Source: Endotrypanum monterogeii | Taxonomy: Eukaryota; Euglenozoa; Kinetoplastea; Trypanosomatida; Trypanosomatidae | Reading direction: 5' to 3' | NCBI GenBank assembly: GCA_000333855.2 | Contig: CM007343.1 | Coordinates: forward strand, 753,533 to 800,739 | DNA length: 47,207 nucleotides | Part shown: positions 1-9,602 of the stretch, in pieces | Layout: every line of letters starts with the position of its first letter | How positions within the stretch are numbered: the stretch's first letter is position 1 | The notes under the pieces: model-generated | Databases searched by the model: none | Told to the model about the DNA's origin: nothing | The model's input: the letters and a program-made list of their open reading frames with translations, nothing else | Translations under genes and position numbers: made by a program

Positions 1-35
1 TAATACTTAACTACTATAACAAAATAATCACTATA

Positions 36-69
<34 letters not shown>

Positions 70-742
70 TATGTATATATATATATATATATATATATGG
101 TGTACGCATATGTGTGTGCGCACATAGTGTAATTTTGTGTCTGCACTCTACATCGTTTCTCCTCCTGCCTTTTCTCAGCTTCTCACCTCCTCCCCCGGTG
201 CATGAATACACACACCTATCAAGAGAGGCAGGGGAGGGACAGAAGGAGTAGGCCAAACACCAACACGACTGCAGTGTTGGATGGAGGTAGGAGATGCGGT
301 GATAGTGGTGCTGTATAGCACCTACACAGCTTTCTTCCCGTGCTCGTATGTTTTGCCCCAGAGTTCAAACCGCGAAGGCGGTCTACATGCATTGGAGTGT
401 GTATCTGTGTATCTCCTTGTGTTAGAGGTGCTCTGCTTGGGCTGGTGAACCCCGGGTAACGTCAAACTGACGTTGCCGTCGCTCTTTCCGACTGGCTTTG
501 TTTCTCTGCCTCCCTATTCTTTTTTTTTTCCTTCCTTACCCTCCTCTCTCCACATACACATGCACACACACACACACACACATACACATACACATACACG
601 CACCCTTAGCGTGGTGCGCACATCTCCGCGCGCACATTCGTTTATGTTTGGCTCCCATTGATATGTGCATTATTTCTTGTGCCATCTGCTATTGCTTCAC
701 CCTTTCCCCGCTTTCCTTGAGCATTCTCGCTTGCGTGAACTC
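1..742. other. Gene-free left flank with TA and CA microsatellites
   Basis: No convincing gene. A (TA)n tract with two short interruptions occupies 32-98, and a (CA)n tract grading into CATACA units lies at 562-600. A pyrimidine-rich stretch from about 692 leads to the AG acceptor of the next gene. Open frames here translate the repeats and look artificial. The region is probably the 3' UTR of an upstream gene plus intergenic DNA. Confidence 0.7.
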
Positions 743-750
743 AGCTCCAA

Positions 751-1869
751 ATGTCTGCCAACCTACTTGCATACCGTCCACTTGGCGGGCCGGTGACCGC
801 CATCACACACCGCATGGCGATGCGCGACGGCCACACAATACCACAGCTCGGCTTTGGCACATATCGTATGCCCCCCTCCGAGGCCACCGATGCGGTCTCC
901 TTTGCGCTTTCCTGCGGCTATCGGCATGTTGACTGCGCCAAGGCGTACGGCAACGAGGTCGCAGTCGGGACGGCACTTGCACGGGTGTTGCGCACCCGTC
1001 AGATTCGCCGCAGTGACCTCTTTGTTACGTCCAAGTTGTGGCCGACGGATCAGCACCCAGACCACGTCGAGTCTTCGTGCCGAGCGACTCTCGCCGCACT
1101 CCAGCTAGACTACCTCGATCTCTACCTCATACACTGGCCTGTGTGCATGCGACACACTCCGCAGTGGGCTACTGATGAGGACCGCTATCCCTGCAATCCC
1201 GACGGCACCCCTGCCATTGACACCTCCGTAACACTGCTAGACACGTGGGCAGCAATGAATCGGCTGGTGGACGGTGGGCTTGTGAGGTCTATTGGGCTGT
1301 CGAACTGCACCACTGCCCACGTCAGTGGCCTTCTGAAGGCGGCTACTGCAGCCAAACTTCCTCACCTGCCAGTACTCAATCAAGTCGAGCATCACCCCGG
1401 TCTTATTGATAGCGATCTAGTAGGTTGTCTCGGCTCACACGACATGCTGATGGCTGCGTACTGCCCACTGGGAACGCCAACGCGTCACACACCACCGGGG
1501 TTTCTGTCTCTTCTGGACGATCCTTTGCTCCAGTCGCTGAGCCGGCTTAGCGGCTTCAGCCCTGCGCGACTCTTGCTGAATTGGGGGGTGGACCGCAACA
1601 ACGTCGTCATCGTGAAATCCTCCAAACCTGAGCACATCAAGTCCAACGCCAAGGCGGCACGCTTTGCGCTGGATGACCGAACACGGTTGATGCTTGACAA
1701 TTACCGTCTCCTCGTCCGCAGCTTTCGGGTCATGAACCCTGGGAGCTTCAGCACCGACGGCTCTACACCGTTTTTTGCCTCCGAGGACGCACGTTTGCAA
1801 CGCGACATGGAAACCCATATTGTGAGGAGGCAGTGCTCGGTGGCGCCGGGGCCATCGTCCCTTTCTTGA
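751..1869 (+). CDS. Aldo-keto reductase family protein
   Basis: NADPH-dependent aldo-keto reductase of 372 residues, expected to reduce aldehydes or ketones in the cytosol; the substrate cannot be told. The AKR start motif LGFGTYR is at residues 33-39. The catalytic tetrad is complete: Asp61 and Tyr66 in VDCAKAYGNEV, Lys95 in FVTSKLWPT and His128 in YLIHWPV. Further family blocks are IGLSNC, VLNQVEHHPG and the cofactor-binding stretch VIVKSSKPEHIKSN. It is about 50 residues longer than typical AKRs (about 320), through a C-terminal tail rich in basic residues and serine. The start is chosen because the acceptor AG at 743-744 lies only 6 bases before this ATG. Confidence 0.93.
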   Translation: MSANLLAYRPLGGPVTAITHRMAMRDGHTIPQLGFGTYRMPPSEATDAVSFALSCGYRHVDCAKAYGNEVAVGTALARVLRTRQIRRSDLFVTSKLWPTDQHPDHVESSCRATLAALQLDYLDLYLIHWPVCMRHTPQWATDEDRYPCNPDGTPAIDTSVTLLDTWAAMNRLVDGGLVRSIGLSNCTTAHVSGLLKAATAAKLPHLPVLNQVEHHPGLIDSDLVGCLGSHDMLMAAYCPLGTPTRHTPPGFLSLLDDPLLQSLSRLSGFSPARLLLNWGVDRNNVVIVKSSKPEHIKSNAKAARFALDDRTRLMLDNYRLLVRSFRVMNPGSFSTDGSTPFFASEDARLQRDMETHIVRRQCSVAPGPSSLS

Positions 1870-2572
1870 CTGAGAGGCGGTGGTTTGAGGGAGGGGAGGA
1901 AGGGTGGGTGCCATGGGACTCACACAGATGCGTCTCGGCTGTGAGGAGGCGCCACACTTGGTGCAGGAAGATGATCGTATTGCGTTGCAGATATACCCCC
2001 TCCCCCCCTCCTCCTGACGTGTTTCAGCGTTGCATTGCTGTGCTCATTTACTTGGATCCGTTTTCCCGTGTCTGGAGGGGTTCATACGCACATACGTTTT
2101 GAAGCGTCTCTACCCCTATTTCCTTCCCCTAGATCGAGACTCACTCTCTTCAGCAGCTCTCTCTCCTCCCCCCCCCCTCCCCCTCTGCCATTGAGCGTAG
2201 CGGTCAAGTGCTGCTCATGCCTCTTGCAACGACTCCTGTTTGGTGTCGCCGCTGCTGGTGTTGGTGGATGAGGAAGATGGCACACGTGTGCCAAACATCG
2301 TGGGCATCTGGGTGGCACCCATGCGCCATCGCCATTTCGTCTGGTGTGTTTTTTTTTTTCCTCCCCCTTTTTTTTTTTCTCTCCCCCATCGTTCAGTGAC
2401 AGAGTAGGTCCACCGCGTCCACCACAAACCTCTCCCTCAGTTCTCACCATCTGCAGGCCCACCCGTATATATCGTTTCATCTTCTGCGCTTTTCCCCTCC
2501 TTCCGATCTCCTCCCCCCTCCCCCCTCCCCTCGCACACCAGAAGGAGAGAGAAAAAAAAACGACACAATAGA
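1870..2572. other. Intergenic region, AKR to HOP2
   Basis: Contains homopolymeric T and C tracts (for example 2347-2378) and no gene I can support. A strong polypyrimidine tract at about 2485-2530 ends in the AG acceptor at 2539-2540, giving the downstream gene a leader of about 32 bases. The long antisense frame across 2082-2618 only translates pyrimidine tracts. Confidence 0.65.
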
Positions 2573-3412
2573 ATGGGGACGTGCAAGGCAGGCATTGCAA
2601 AGGTGAGGGATGTTTCACAGGCTACAGCACTTGTGATGGACTGGTTCGAGCAGCATAACAGACCCGCTACCCCGCAGTCGCTGACAGATGCTCTGGGCAG
2701 TCGCGTAGCCAAGCCTCTGCTACAGAGAATACTGGATCAGTTGCATACAGAAGAGAAGCTCCACGTGAAGGACATGAAGAAAATCCGCTTCTACTACTTG
2801 CGTGTGCTTCCGCTGCCGAACCCCGAGGTGGTCACCAACGATCGCTGTGGCGCGCTCGTGAATGAGGCGGCTGTCACCCCTGAAAGAGAAAACGTGACGA
2901 GCGCACTCAATATGAGTGGCGGGTCACTCATCTCTGAGCAGTTGCCCGCGAATGTGCATGCAGCGCTGCTTGACGATGTGGCAATACTGGCCAGGCAGCT
3001 GCACGAGAGAAGATGTCGTCTGAATCGCTGGCGAGGGTGGCCCTCCTGCACGGAGCGAGAGACTCAGCGCGCAGATCTGGAACTCGATGTGCGTAGGCTC
3101 AGGGAAAACCTCGAGCGGCTTCAGCTAACGCACATCGAAGAAGCTGCTGAAGCGCATAGCCATCTTTCCTGGGCTTGGCGCGCACGCTCTGCAGTGTGCC
3201 GGTATCGACGCTCCCGGCGCCATTGGGTGCAACGCAGGGAGTGGGCCATGCGTTTGTTGGAGGCAACAGCGGGTGAGGTGCATACCCCCGCGCAGGCTGC
3301 GGCGCTTTTGGGCTGGACGACAGATGCGGAGGCGGGTGTGTCCCTGGAAGACACGGCGGTGGTGCTGCCGGCACCACTCCTGCACGAACTGGGCATCTCG
3401 CTACACCGATGA
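2573..3412 (+). CDS. HOP2: Hop2/TBPIP-like meiotic recombination protein
   Basis: Protein of 279 residues resembling Hop2 (PSMC3IP/TBPIP), which pairs with Mnd1 to help Dmc1/Rad51 strand exchange between homologues in meiosis. Residues about 17-80 match the winged-helix domain, with NRPATPQSL followed by a helix containing LLQRILDQL and the strand IRFYYL. A leucine-rich coiled coil follows at about 140-185. The C-terminal part has the family's basic helix (YRRSRRHWVQRREWAMRLLE) and then LLGWTTDAEAGVSL, comparable to the GIETDEDYNVTLP region of other Hop2 proteins. It is slightly longer than the usual 210-230 residues. The assignment rests on remembered family patterns, but both ends fit. Confidence 0.82.
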   Translation: MGTCKAGIAKVRDVSQATALVMDWFEQHNRPATPQSLTDALGSRVAKPLLQRILDQLHTEEKLHVKDMKKIRFYYLRVLPLPNPEVVTNDRCGALVNEAAVTPERENVTSALNMSGGSLISEQLPANVHAALLDDVAILARQLHERRCRLNRWRGWPSCTERETQRADLELDVRRLRENLERLQLTHIEEAAEAHSHLSWAWRARSAVCRYRRSRRHWVQRREWAMRLLEATAGEVHTPAQAAALLGWTTDAEAGVSLEDTAVVLPAPLLHELGISLHR

Positions 3413-4025
3413 TGCCAAAGGGGAGGGGGCAGGAGTAGGGGAAGACACAAGGACTTCCTCCCCCTTCCCCTCCACCTCTTCCCCTGCAAACGACTCACGG
3501 AACCTCTGCTTTTGTTTTCTGGTGAGACCTGCTTTCACACTGCTCTGATGTGCTATGCCACATATATACCCCAACGAAATATTGCTGCTGCTGCCACCAC
3601 CACAGTTGATGGCCCTCTTTCTCCCCGTCGCTCATCGACTGGTAGAGGAAACGAGGATGAGAACAACTGCAGTAGTTCTCGCTATCCAAGTACGAAAGAT
3701 GCTCTCGGCATCGCCAGCGCTTTAGCCCCGATCTTTACATTTTCTCCCTCCCTCCCTCCCTCCCTCCCTTTCCCTTCTCTTTTCCCACGACCTTCGCGAA
3801 TGTGTGTGTGCACTCCTCTTTGTCTTGTTCTACGCACTCTACATCTCTGCAGGACCCCACTTCATATCAAGTTATTGGAGAAGAGAAGAAGTCATTCGGA
3901 GCAGTTCATGTGCGTGTGCAGTTCTCCCTCCCCGCCCCTTATCGCCACCTCTCTGTCTTCGTCCCCTATCCGATCATAAACCTCTTCTTAGCAAGACTAC
4001 CCGCAGTACCCACCGGGTCAGTGAT
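3413..4025. other. Intergenic region, HOP2 to FAM21-like gene
   Basis: Holds a (CCCT)n tract at about 3745-3773 and a second pyrimidine-rich stretch at about 3920-3990 ending in the AG acceptor at 3990-3991. No gene seen. The open frame continues upstream of 4026 but there translates repeats and lies before the acceptor. Confidence 0.65.
3920..3991 (+). promoter_or_regulatory. Spliced-leader acceptor deciding the FAM21-like start
   Basis: Pyrimidine-rich tract ending in TTCTTAG, with AG at 3990-3991. The next ATG is at 4026, so the upstream in-frame methionine at 3804 would not be in the mature mRNA. Confidence 0.6.
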
Positions 4026-5096
4026 ATGCCGACGGAGGCGTCCCTGTCCACCGACAGTGAGGAGTCCACAGCACTCCCTGAGCGTTTTCAAGCGCTGAGG
4101 GACTGCCTCCCTACCCAATGGGGCACCTCAGCAGAGGCGGACCTCTTGCGGGCCATGAAGCAACTTCACACGCGCCTCGTTACTCGATGCGCACAGACGC
4201 ACCGAGGGGTGGAGGGGCTCAGTCAGTGCACCACCGCTGCACAGGTGTCTTTGGCCAACGCTTTCAGCTCGCTGAAGCAGATTGCCCAGCGGCAGTTTGT
4301 ACAGCATCGCATCGCCACTGAGGATCACCAGTTGAGGCAAAGCACGGGTGCAGGGTCAGACAACAATGAGGAGGAGGAGGAGGAGGAGGAGGACTGTGAC
4401 AGCGCAACTATCCACAGCGGAGCTCTGGGCACTGCGTCGTCGACTCGCGCAGCTCGGGAGGCGGTGGTGCGTCGTCGCATGAACGACTATATGGAGATGT
4501 GCAGAGAGTCGCTCGCCGATGAGGGTGTGCGTGTGCCGCTGTGCCCCGAAGACGTCGCAGAGTTGGCCACGGAAAACCCTTACGCCCACCGCCGTTTGTG
4601 TGGGCTGATTGGGACACCCGCATTCCTCTACGATGCGGGTATAGGATGTAGAAGAGGTGTAGGGGACTTGAGCGTGATGGCGAAGCCACCCCGACCTCAA
4701 CCACCACCGCCGCAGTCTGCCACTTTTTCTGCTGCCGCTTTCGCTTCGGCTGCTCCTGCTGCTGTTGTTGCTTTTCCGTCTGCATCGGCTGTGACTTTTG
4801 TGCCACCGCCGCACGCAACGGCCGCAAAGGAGGCCGCACTTCCAGCGAAGGCGCCGCCAGTGCTGAGTCGTGTCACCCCTTCGCCTACTGTGGCGACAAC
4901 AGCGACATCGAAGAAGGGCGTAGTTCTCTCCAAAGAAAGGCAACAACGGGCGCTCTTCAGCTCCTCCTCGTCCTCTGCGTCGTCGCCAGTGGTTTCGCCT
5001 TCGGTTGTCCGGACGCCAGCTGCGCAGTCGTCTCTGCTGCAGTCCAAGAAAAGTACGCACAACTTGTTTGACTCTTCACCTTCCTCGGTTGTCAGC

Positions 5097-5128
<32 letters not shown>

Positions 5129-5711
5129 GCATACGGCGCCAACGTCGTCGTACCTCTTGTCCAGTGATGGTGTTAGGTCACCTCCAGCTGTGACTCGCAA
5201 GACTGGCAAACAGGGGCCGTTTTCTCGAGCAACCACCGCAGCCCCATCGCCTCGCGCTACGGCGGTCTCGCAGCGCTCATCTCGAGCATCATCCACGTTG
5301 TCTGATGAAATGATGTCACCGCCCACACGGCACGTACCGGCGCCGGCAGCGGCTATTGCATCCGCTGCCCCAGTGCCAGCACCAGTGCCGTCGAAACCAC
5401 GCTCACCGTCGTCTCCTACAGCAGCGCCTGCGCCTTCGGACCCTCTGCTCACTTCACCGGCCTCCCAACCAACGCCGCCGCCGCTGCCCCCTCCTCTTGC
5501 CCCACCCATCTCCTCGCAAGATGCTATTGCTGCTGCTCCTAGCGCTGCTGTGTCTGCGACTCTCCCACCGCCGCCACCGGTGTTTCTCTTCGACACTGTG
5601 CCAGATCTGCATGTGCCTCCACCGCCTCCACCGGCGGCTGCAGCTTCATCGATTCCTCTGCGGGGCGGTAAGGTTCTGAGTACATCGTCAGATGATGAAG
5701 CTGAGCGATGA
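4026..5711 (+). CDS. FAM21-like (WASH complex subunit) Pro/Ser-rich protein
   Basis: Protein of 561 residues that would usually be called hypothetical. Residues 40-100 can be laid without gaps on the FAM21/WASHC2 head (LLxFLxxF...ISRTHEI...VDGL...TDCRLHNVFNDF...QFIENRV). Shared positions include LL40-41, the hydrophobic spacing, VEGL62-65, L76/N78/F80 and QF90-91. Further on, RRLCGLIGTPAFLYDAGIG (189-207) resembles the RPLPYLIGSKLF...VGLG block of FAM21. FAM21 ties the WASH Arp2/3 activator to retromer on endosomes. The rest is disordered: a Glu run (about 115-122), Ala/Pro/Ser-rich tail, a poly-Ser run and several poly-Pro runs. Two LFD motifs (347-349, 521-523) recall the LF-acidic repeats of the FAM21 tail. 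It is much shorter than animal FAM21 (over 1300 residues). Gene certain; family assignment is inference. Confidence 0.6.
4369..4392 (+). repeat. GAG trinucleotide run (poly-Glu)
   Basis: Eight tandem GAG-type units inside the FAM21-like gene, encoding a glutamate run. Probably length-variable between strains. Confidence 0.85.
5092..5129 (+). repeat. AGC trinucleotide run (poly-Ser)
   Basis: About twelve AGC units with one AGT interruption, encoding a serine run in the disordered tail of the FAM21-like protein. Confidence 0.85.
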
Positions 5712-6120
5712 GGGCTACTTGAGTACTGGAGGGAGGCAGGGGGGGGGGGGAGAATCCACAGCGACTTCTGAGTCGCAGTGCTCGTGTTTCCCTCTTTGCT
5801 CCTTTTTTTTTTTTGGCCTTGCGGTTTTGGTTTCTCAAGTGTCTCTGCATTCGGCTGTGTGTGTGTGCGTTCGTTTCTGTTCTTGTGCGAGATCCTGGAT
5901 CACTCTGCTTTGCGATCGGTCCCCTCACCCATCACAATAATCACGTACGTTCCTCTCCTCTGTGGACGCGTGTGCACCCCTCTCCATGGCGAACATCCTC
6001 CAAAACTGCTTCCACAATGCCTCGTCGATCATTTTTTTTGTTTGTTTTTGCTCCTCCACCGGGCCTTACCTCTGTTGTCTTCACAGGAGCGACAGGCGAG
6101 AATTTAGAGAGGGACAGACA

Positions 6121-6159
<39 letters not shown>

Positions 6160-6246
6160 GCACGTGCACACACACACACACAAACCTCAACAGGGTATCT
6201 GGTGTCTGTGTTTTTATTTGTACATTATCTCCTGACAACGCCCATT
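5712..6246. other. Intergenic region with a CA repeat in the SDR leader
   Basis: Contains G9-10 and T-rich homopolymers (for example 5805-5815), an acceptor AG at 6085-6086 after CTCTGTTGTCTTCAC, and a long (CA)n tract at 6116-6183. There is no ATG between the acceptor and 6247, so the repeat probably lies inside the 5' leader of the dehydrogenase mRNA. Confidence 0.6.
6116..6183 (+). repeat. (CA)n microsatellite in SDR 5' leader
   Basis: Interrupted CA dinucleotide repeat between acceptor AG 6085-6086 and the start codon at 6247. Confidence 0.9.
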
Positions 6247-6972
6247 ATGGTTTGGAATGTGCATGGTAAGGTGGGCGTTGTTACTGGCGCTTCCTGCGCT
6301 CTTGGTCGTGAGATCATGGCGAGGCTGGCCGCTCAGCACCAGATGAAGCTGGCGTGTGTGTCTCGCAAGGCGTTTACCTTTCCGTTGCCTGTTGGCTGTG
6401 TGGCCTTCGCAGCCGACGTGTCGCGAAGCGACGAGTGCGATGCTCTAATGAAGTCGGTTGAGCGTGAGCTCGGTGCTGTCTCGGTTCTCATCAACTGCGC
6501 CGGGGTGACACTGAACAAGGTCCACATGCGCTGCACCGATGACGACTATGTGGCTGTTATGGATACGAACCTGAAGGGTGCACTGCAGCTGACGCGCGCA
6601 GCACTGCGTCACGGCGGGCTACTCAAGCTACAGGATGGTTCTGTACTGCATATAGGCTCTGTGTGTGGTGTTATGGGCAACGAGGGGCAGGTGCTGTATA
6701 GCGCCTCCAAAGCTGCTCTCAGTGGAGCTGTCAAATCGTGGGTTCGTGAGTACGGTTCGCGCAACATTCGCTTCAACGTGATCGCGCCCGGTCTCATAGA
6801 TGGCGAGGGCATGGCTTCGACACTGAGCGAAGCACAGAGACAGCGGTGGCGTGACAGCTGTCCGCTCAAGCGGCTTGCCAACGTTTCGGAAGTTGCTGAC
6901 ATGGCTGTGGCCGTGGCGTTGTGCTCATACGTGAATGGGCAGACTATCACTGTCGATGGTGGCTTATCATGA
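6247..6972 (+). CDS. Short-chain dehydrogenase/reductase, FabG-like
   Basis: Classical SDR of 241 residues, closest by eye to 3-oxoacyl-ACP reductases, which reduce the beta-keto group with NADPH in type II fatty acid synthesis. The nucleotide-binding motif TGASCALG (13-20) has Ala where the middle Gly of TGxxxGxG is usual. Also present are DVS (58-60), NCAG (83-86, a variant of NNAG) and the catalytic set Asn109, Ser138, Tyr151 and Lys155 (YSASK). IAPGLI (179-184) and the C-terminal GQTITVDGGLS complete the fold. An upstream in-frame extension to 5962 translates the (CA)n repeat and is rejected in favour of this ATG. Whether it acts in the mitochondrion is unknown; no clear presequence is seen. 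Confidence 0.9.
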   Translation: MVWNVHGKVGVVTGASCALGREIMARLAAQHQMKLACVSRKAFTFPLPVGCVAFAADVSRSDECDALMKSVERELGAVSVLINCAGVTLNKVHMRCTDDDYVAVMDTNLKGALQLTRAALRHGGLLKLQDGSVLHIGSVCGVMGNEGQVLYSASKAALSGAVKSWVREYGSRNIRFNVIAPGLIDGEGMASTLSEAQRQRWRDSCPLKRLANVSEVADMAVAVALCSYVNGQTITVDGGLS

Positions 6973-7529
6973 TACCTCACAGGTGGCTTCTGTTTTCACA
7001 TTCTTTCTCTGATTCTGTGCCTCTGTGAGTGCGCGTGGCCCATACAAAAATTTCTGAGCGCTCTTCTCCACTCCTCCTTCTGCTTAGGGTGAGGCACTCG
7101 TCATTTTGAGGACCGCTGGGAGGTAGAGAAGGGGGGGCGACAGCGAGTCACCCCTCTCGCACTTGCCTGGAGTGGGGGTGGACACCACCGCTATCACCAC
7201 TGCCGGATATGTACACACACACACACACACACACAGGCCAGCCTGGGATAAGGGGTAGATGGTGTGACTAAAGCCGTACAGCGACGACCGGAGGAGGACG
7301 CATCTGTTTTTCCCTCGATTGTCGTCTCTTCTCGGCATTGATGGTTGGGTCTATGAGGGGAGTTCTCCCTCGTTACATGACTTTTTTTTTTTGTGCATTG
7401 TCCAGCTCCTCCTCCGTATTCTTATGCTCTCTCCATGTCTTCCTCTTTCCCTTCCCGGCCGCTCCCATACCCCGGCGTGGGTTAAGACGAGAGTCGATGT
7501 ATATACGCGTATAGACGCGTTGGACTCGC
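6973..7529. other. Intergenic region, SDR to coiled-coil gene
   Basis: Contains a (CA)n tract at 7212-7235 and T10-11 at 7382-7392. A strong pyrimidine tract at about 7405-7470 is followed by AG at 7485-7486. A five-codon upstream ORF starts with ATG 7497 (Met-Tyr-Ile-Arg-Val-stop) and would precede the main start in an mRNA spliced there. Confidence 0.55.
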
Positions 7530-8873
7530 ATGACAACACAGACGGCTGCTATAAAACACGTTCACTTCGTTTCTCTACGGACCCCCCATATCACCCCCGC
7601 CCTCAAAGAGGCGTGTCTCTCTCTCCCCTCTCTCCCTTTCATGAAGGCGCTGCCTCACGTGCTCGCCGATCGCCAGCACAGGCTGCAGGTGCAGGAGAGC
7701 ACCGTTGTGCATAATGCTACTCAACGGATGACCGTCGCAGTGCAGCAGCTGGGCGGCTGCTCGTCAGCAATTCGACAGTGTAGCGACCTCATTGAGGGCT
7801 CCGTGCTGGTGCTCGGTGTACCAACTGCGCACACTCTCCTCACCCAACTGAACTGTTCTCTCGACTCTATTGCAGCCGTCGTGAGTGCCTGGGGCACGGC
7901 GGCGGCGATGCATCAAGAGCACTGTGCACAGTACCGCGAGCTGATCACCTCCATGGACCAGGCGCAGACAACCATGAAGGAGAAGCTTGCGCTTTTGGAG
8001 AAGGAGCTGCGCACGCTGCGCGCCGAGCGAGACCGTAAGGAGCACGCTTACGACTCGGCCATTTTATACGTTGAGCGGGTGTTAGCCGAGCACACACACT
8101 GGCAGGAGACGCACGGCTACAACAAACAACATTGGCCCATGTCGAATCACTGCGAGGAGGCCCTCGCGGTGCTACACGCAGTGCGAGCGGAGACACATGT
8201 CTCCAACCTGAATCAGCACATCCGCTCGGATAGCGTAGCGAGTGGCGAGGAGCGGTTGCCGTCGCTAAAGGAAGACGCTAGTAAGAGTGCTTGTGAAGCA
8301 TCTCACTCGTGCAGCAGTAGTCTCATGTTGTCAATGCCCCCACTACGCGATTTGGGGTACCGTCCGGTGTTCCCCGCGATCGCCCCCACTGAGTCAAGCG
8401 CGGACGTGGCGCGCCGCTGGTGTTCTACGGTGGCTGGCCGACTTGGCAGCACACAGCCATCTCTGCGCTTTGCGTATGTGCCCCCTGCAGATGAGATACA
8501 GATGCTGCGGGAGGTGCTGGCAATGGGGACGGGGAGCTCTCACCTTATGAAGGACATTCGCGTGGCTCAAGCACGTCTCAACAAAAACACCGCACATATG
8601 CGTAATTTGTTCCTGGGGACTCTCAGTTCTATTGACGAGGTGCGGCAAGAGATGCGAGAGCTGAAAGGATACTTGCAGCACTTCCTCGCCACTCACTCTC
8701 CGTTTGAGCGTGTGGCAGAGGAGTTACTGCAGCGTGTGAGCTTGTGCATCGAGCAGGAGGTGAAGCGGCAAGCTGCCATCGCTGCCACCGTCAATTCCCC
8801 TGTGTCGTCGCGATCGCGGAAATCGTCTGAAGGCTCTTCCCAAAGCGATTGCCCTGCTTTGCCGTGGCTCTGA
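7530..8873 (+). CDS. Hypothetical coiled-coil protein
   Basis: Unrecognised protein of 447 residues. Two helical, heptad-rich regions are visible. One is at about 150-185 (repeated Glu-Lys-Leu with LEKELRTLRAERDRKE), the other at about 330-425 (QMLREVLAMG through the KRQAA stretch). Between them is a low-complexity serine-rich linker (about 230-300) and the tail is Ser/Arg rich. No catalytic motif, membrane segment or signal peptide is apparent. The start is uncertain: ATG 7641 (410 residues) is equally possible, because the first 37 codons partly translate a pyrimidine tract (7615-7640) and an AG lies near 7608. A structural or cytoskeletal role would be a guess. Confidence 0.75.
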   Translation: MTTQTAAIKHVHFVSLRTPHITPALKEACLSLPSLPFMKALPHVLADRQHRLQVQESTVVHNATQRMTVAVQQLGGCSSAIRQCSDLIEGSVLVLGVPTAHTLLTQLNCSLDSIAAVVSAWGTAAAMHQEHCAQYRELITSMDQAQTTMKEKLALLEKELRTLRAERDRKEHAYDSAILYVERVLAEHTHWQETHGYNKQHWPMSNHCEEALAVLHAVRAETHVSNLNQHIRSDSVASGEERLPSLKEDASKSACEASHSCSSSLMLSMPPLRDLGYRPVFPAIAPTESSADVARRWCSTVAGRLGSTQPSLRFAYVPPADEIQMLREVLAMGTGSSHLMKDIRVAQARLNKNTAHMRNLFLGTLSSIDEVRQEMRELKGYLQHFLATHSPFERVAEELLQRVSLCIEQEVKRQAAIAATVNSPVSSRSRKSSEGSSQSDCPALPWL

Positions 8874-9237
8874 GGGTGAGGGGAGGGGGCCATCATCATC
8901 ACCTTTTGTGATCCCGAGGTGGGGGCGGAGTCTTTCTGTGGTCTGCCAGTGTACCATGACATGGGCGATCAGACAAAGATGTTCTCTTCCCCTTCCTCTT
9001 CCAACACATGCACGCGTACACACCCATATGATTACGGTTCTATATATAAATAAATAATATATATATATATATATATAATGTATGCATGGATATGTATATT
9101 TTGTTCCCATTGTTGCTGCTCTCTTTTATTGCTTTTCTACTTTCAAATGTTGGAACCTGAAGTGTGGTGTTGACCAATTGTGGCTTCCTGGGGAAAAAAG
9201 GTGGGATTGCGCAGTGATGTGTTAGCTTGAGGGGGTC

Positions 9238-9241
<4 letters not shown>

Positions 9242-9276
<35 letters not shown>
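9242..9276 (+). repeat. (TG)n microsatellite
   Basis: Uninterrupted TG dinucleotide repeat in non-coding DNA upstream of the first kinase gene. Confidence 0.95.
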
Positions 9277-9279
<3 letters not shown>

Positions 9280-9583
9280 ATCTGCCTCTGTGTCATGGGC
9301 CGCTTCCCCTAACATCACTCTTCCCCCTTCACTCCTATGCCTGCTTTTCCCCCTTCCATTATTTTTTAAAATCCTCACTCGCACGAATTCTGTTTGGCCC
9401 TTCTCTCCCCATCTGCATACATTTGACGCTTGTGGAGTTGACCTCTACCCCCGCCGCCGCCAAGCCGTTTGAGCTGCGCAGCGCCACATGCCACTGCAGG
9501 TTCTCAGTGTATTGCGTGTGATCGTCTTGATCTTTTTCTCCTTGCCTTTGCGCTCTCCTCAATCTAAACTCCTCCTCTCCCTT

Positions 9584-9602
9584 CCCCCCCCCCCCGGGGG
9601 GG
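9584..9602. repeat. C12 run abutting G7 run
   Basis: Twelve cytosines immediately followed by seven guanines, a perfect self-complementary homopolymer junction. It may be real or an assembly join at homopolymer ends. Confidence 0.9.

Noticed and set aside
32..98. Long TA tract as a possible replication origin or centromere
   Set aside because: Similar TA tracts recur at least eight times across the window, so this one is ordinary.
498..932. Open frame of 144 codons overlapping the aldo-keto reductase start
   Set aside because: His/Thr/Pro-rich repeat translation that runs out of frame into the reductase gene.
2082..2618. Antisense open frame of 178 codons before the HOP2 gene
   Set aside because: Lys/Gly/Arg-rich translation of polypyrimidine tracts; wrong strand.
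4697..5596. Antisense open frame of 299 codons opposite the FAM21-like gene
   Set aside because: It is the shadow of Ala/Ser/Pro-rich codons on the sense strand (Gly/Ala/Glu-rich translation), opposite to the direction of every other gene.
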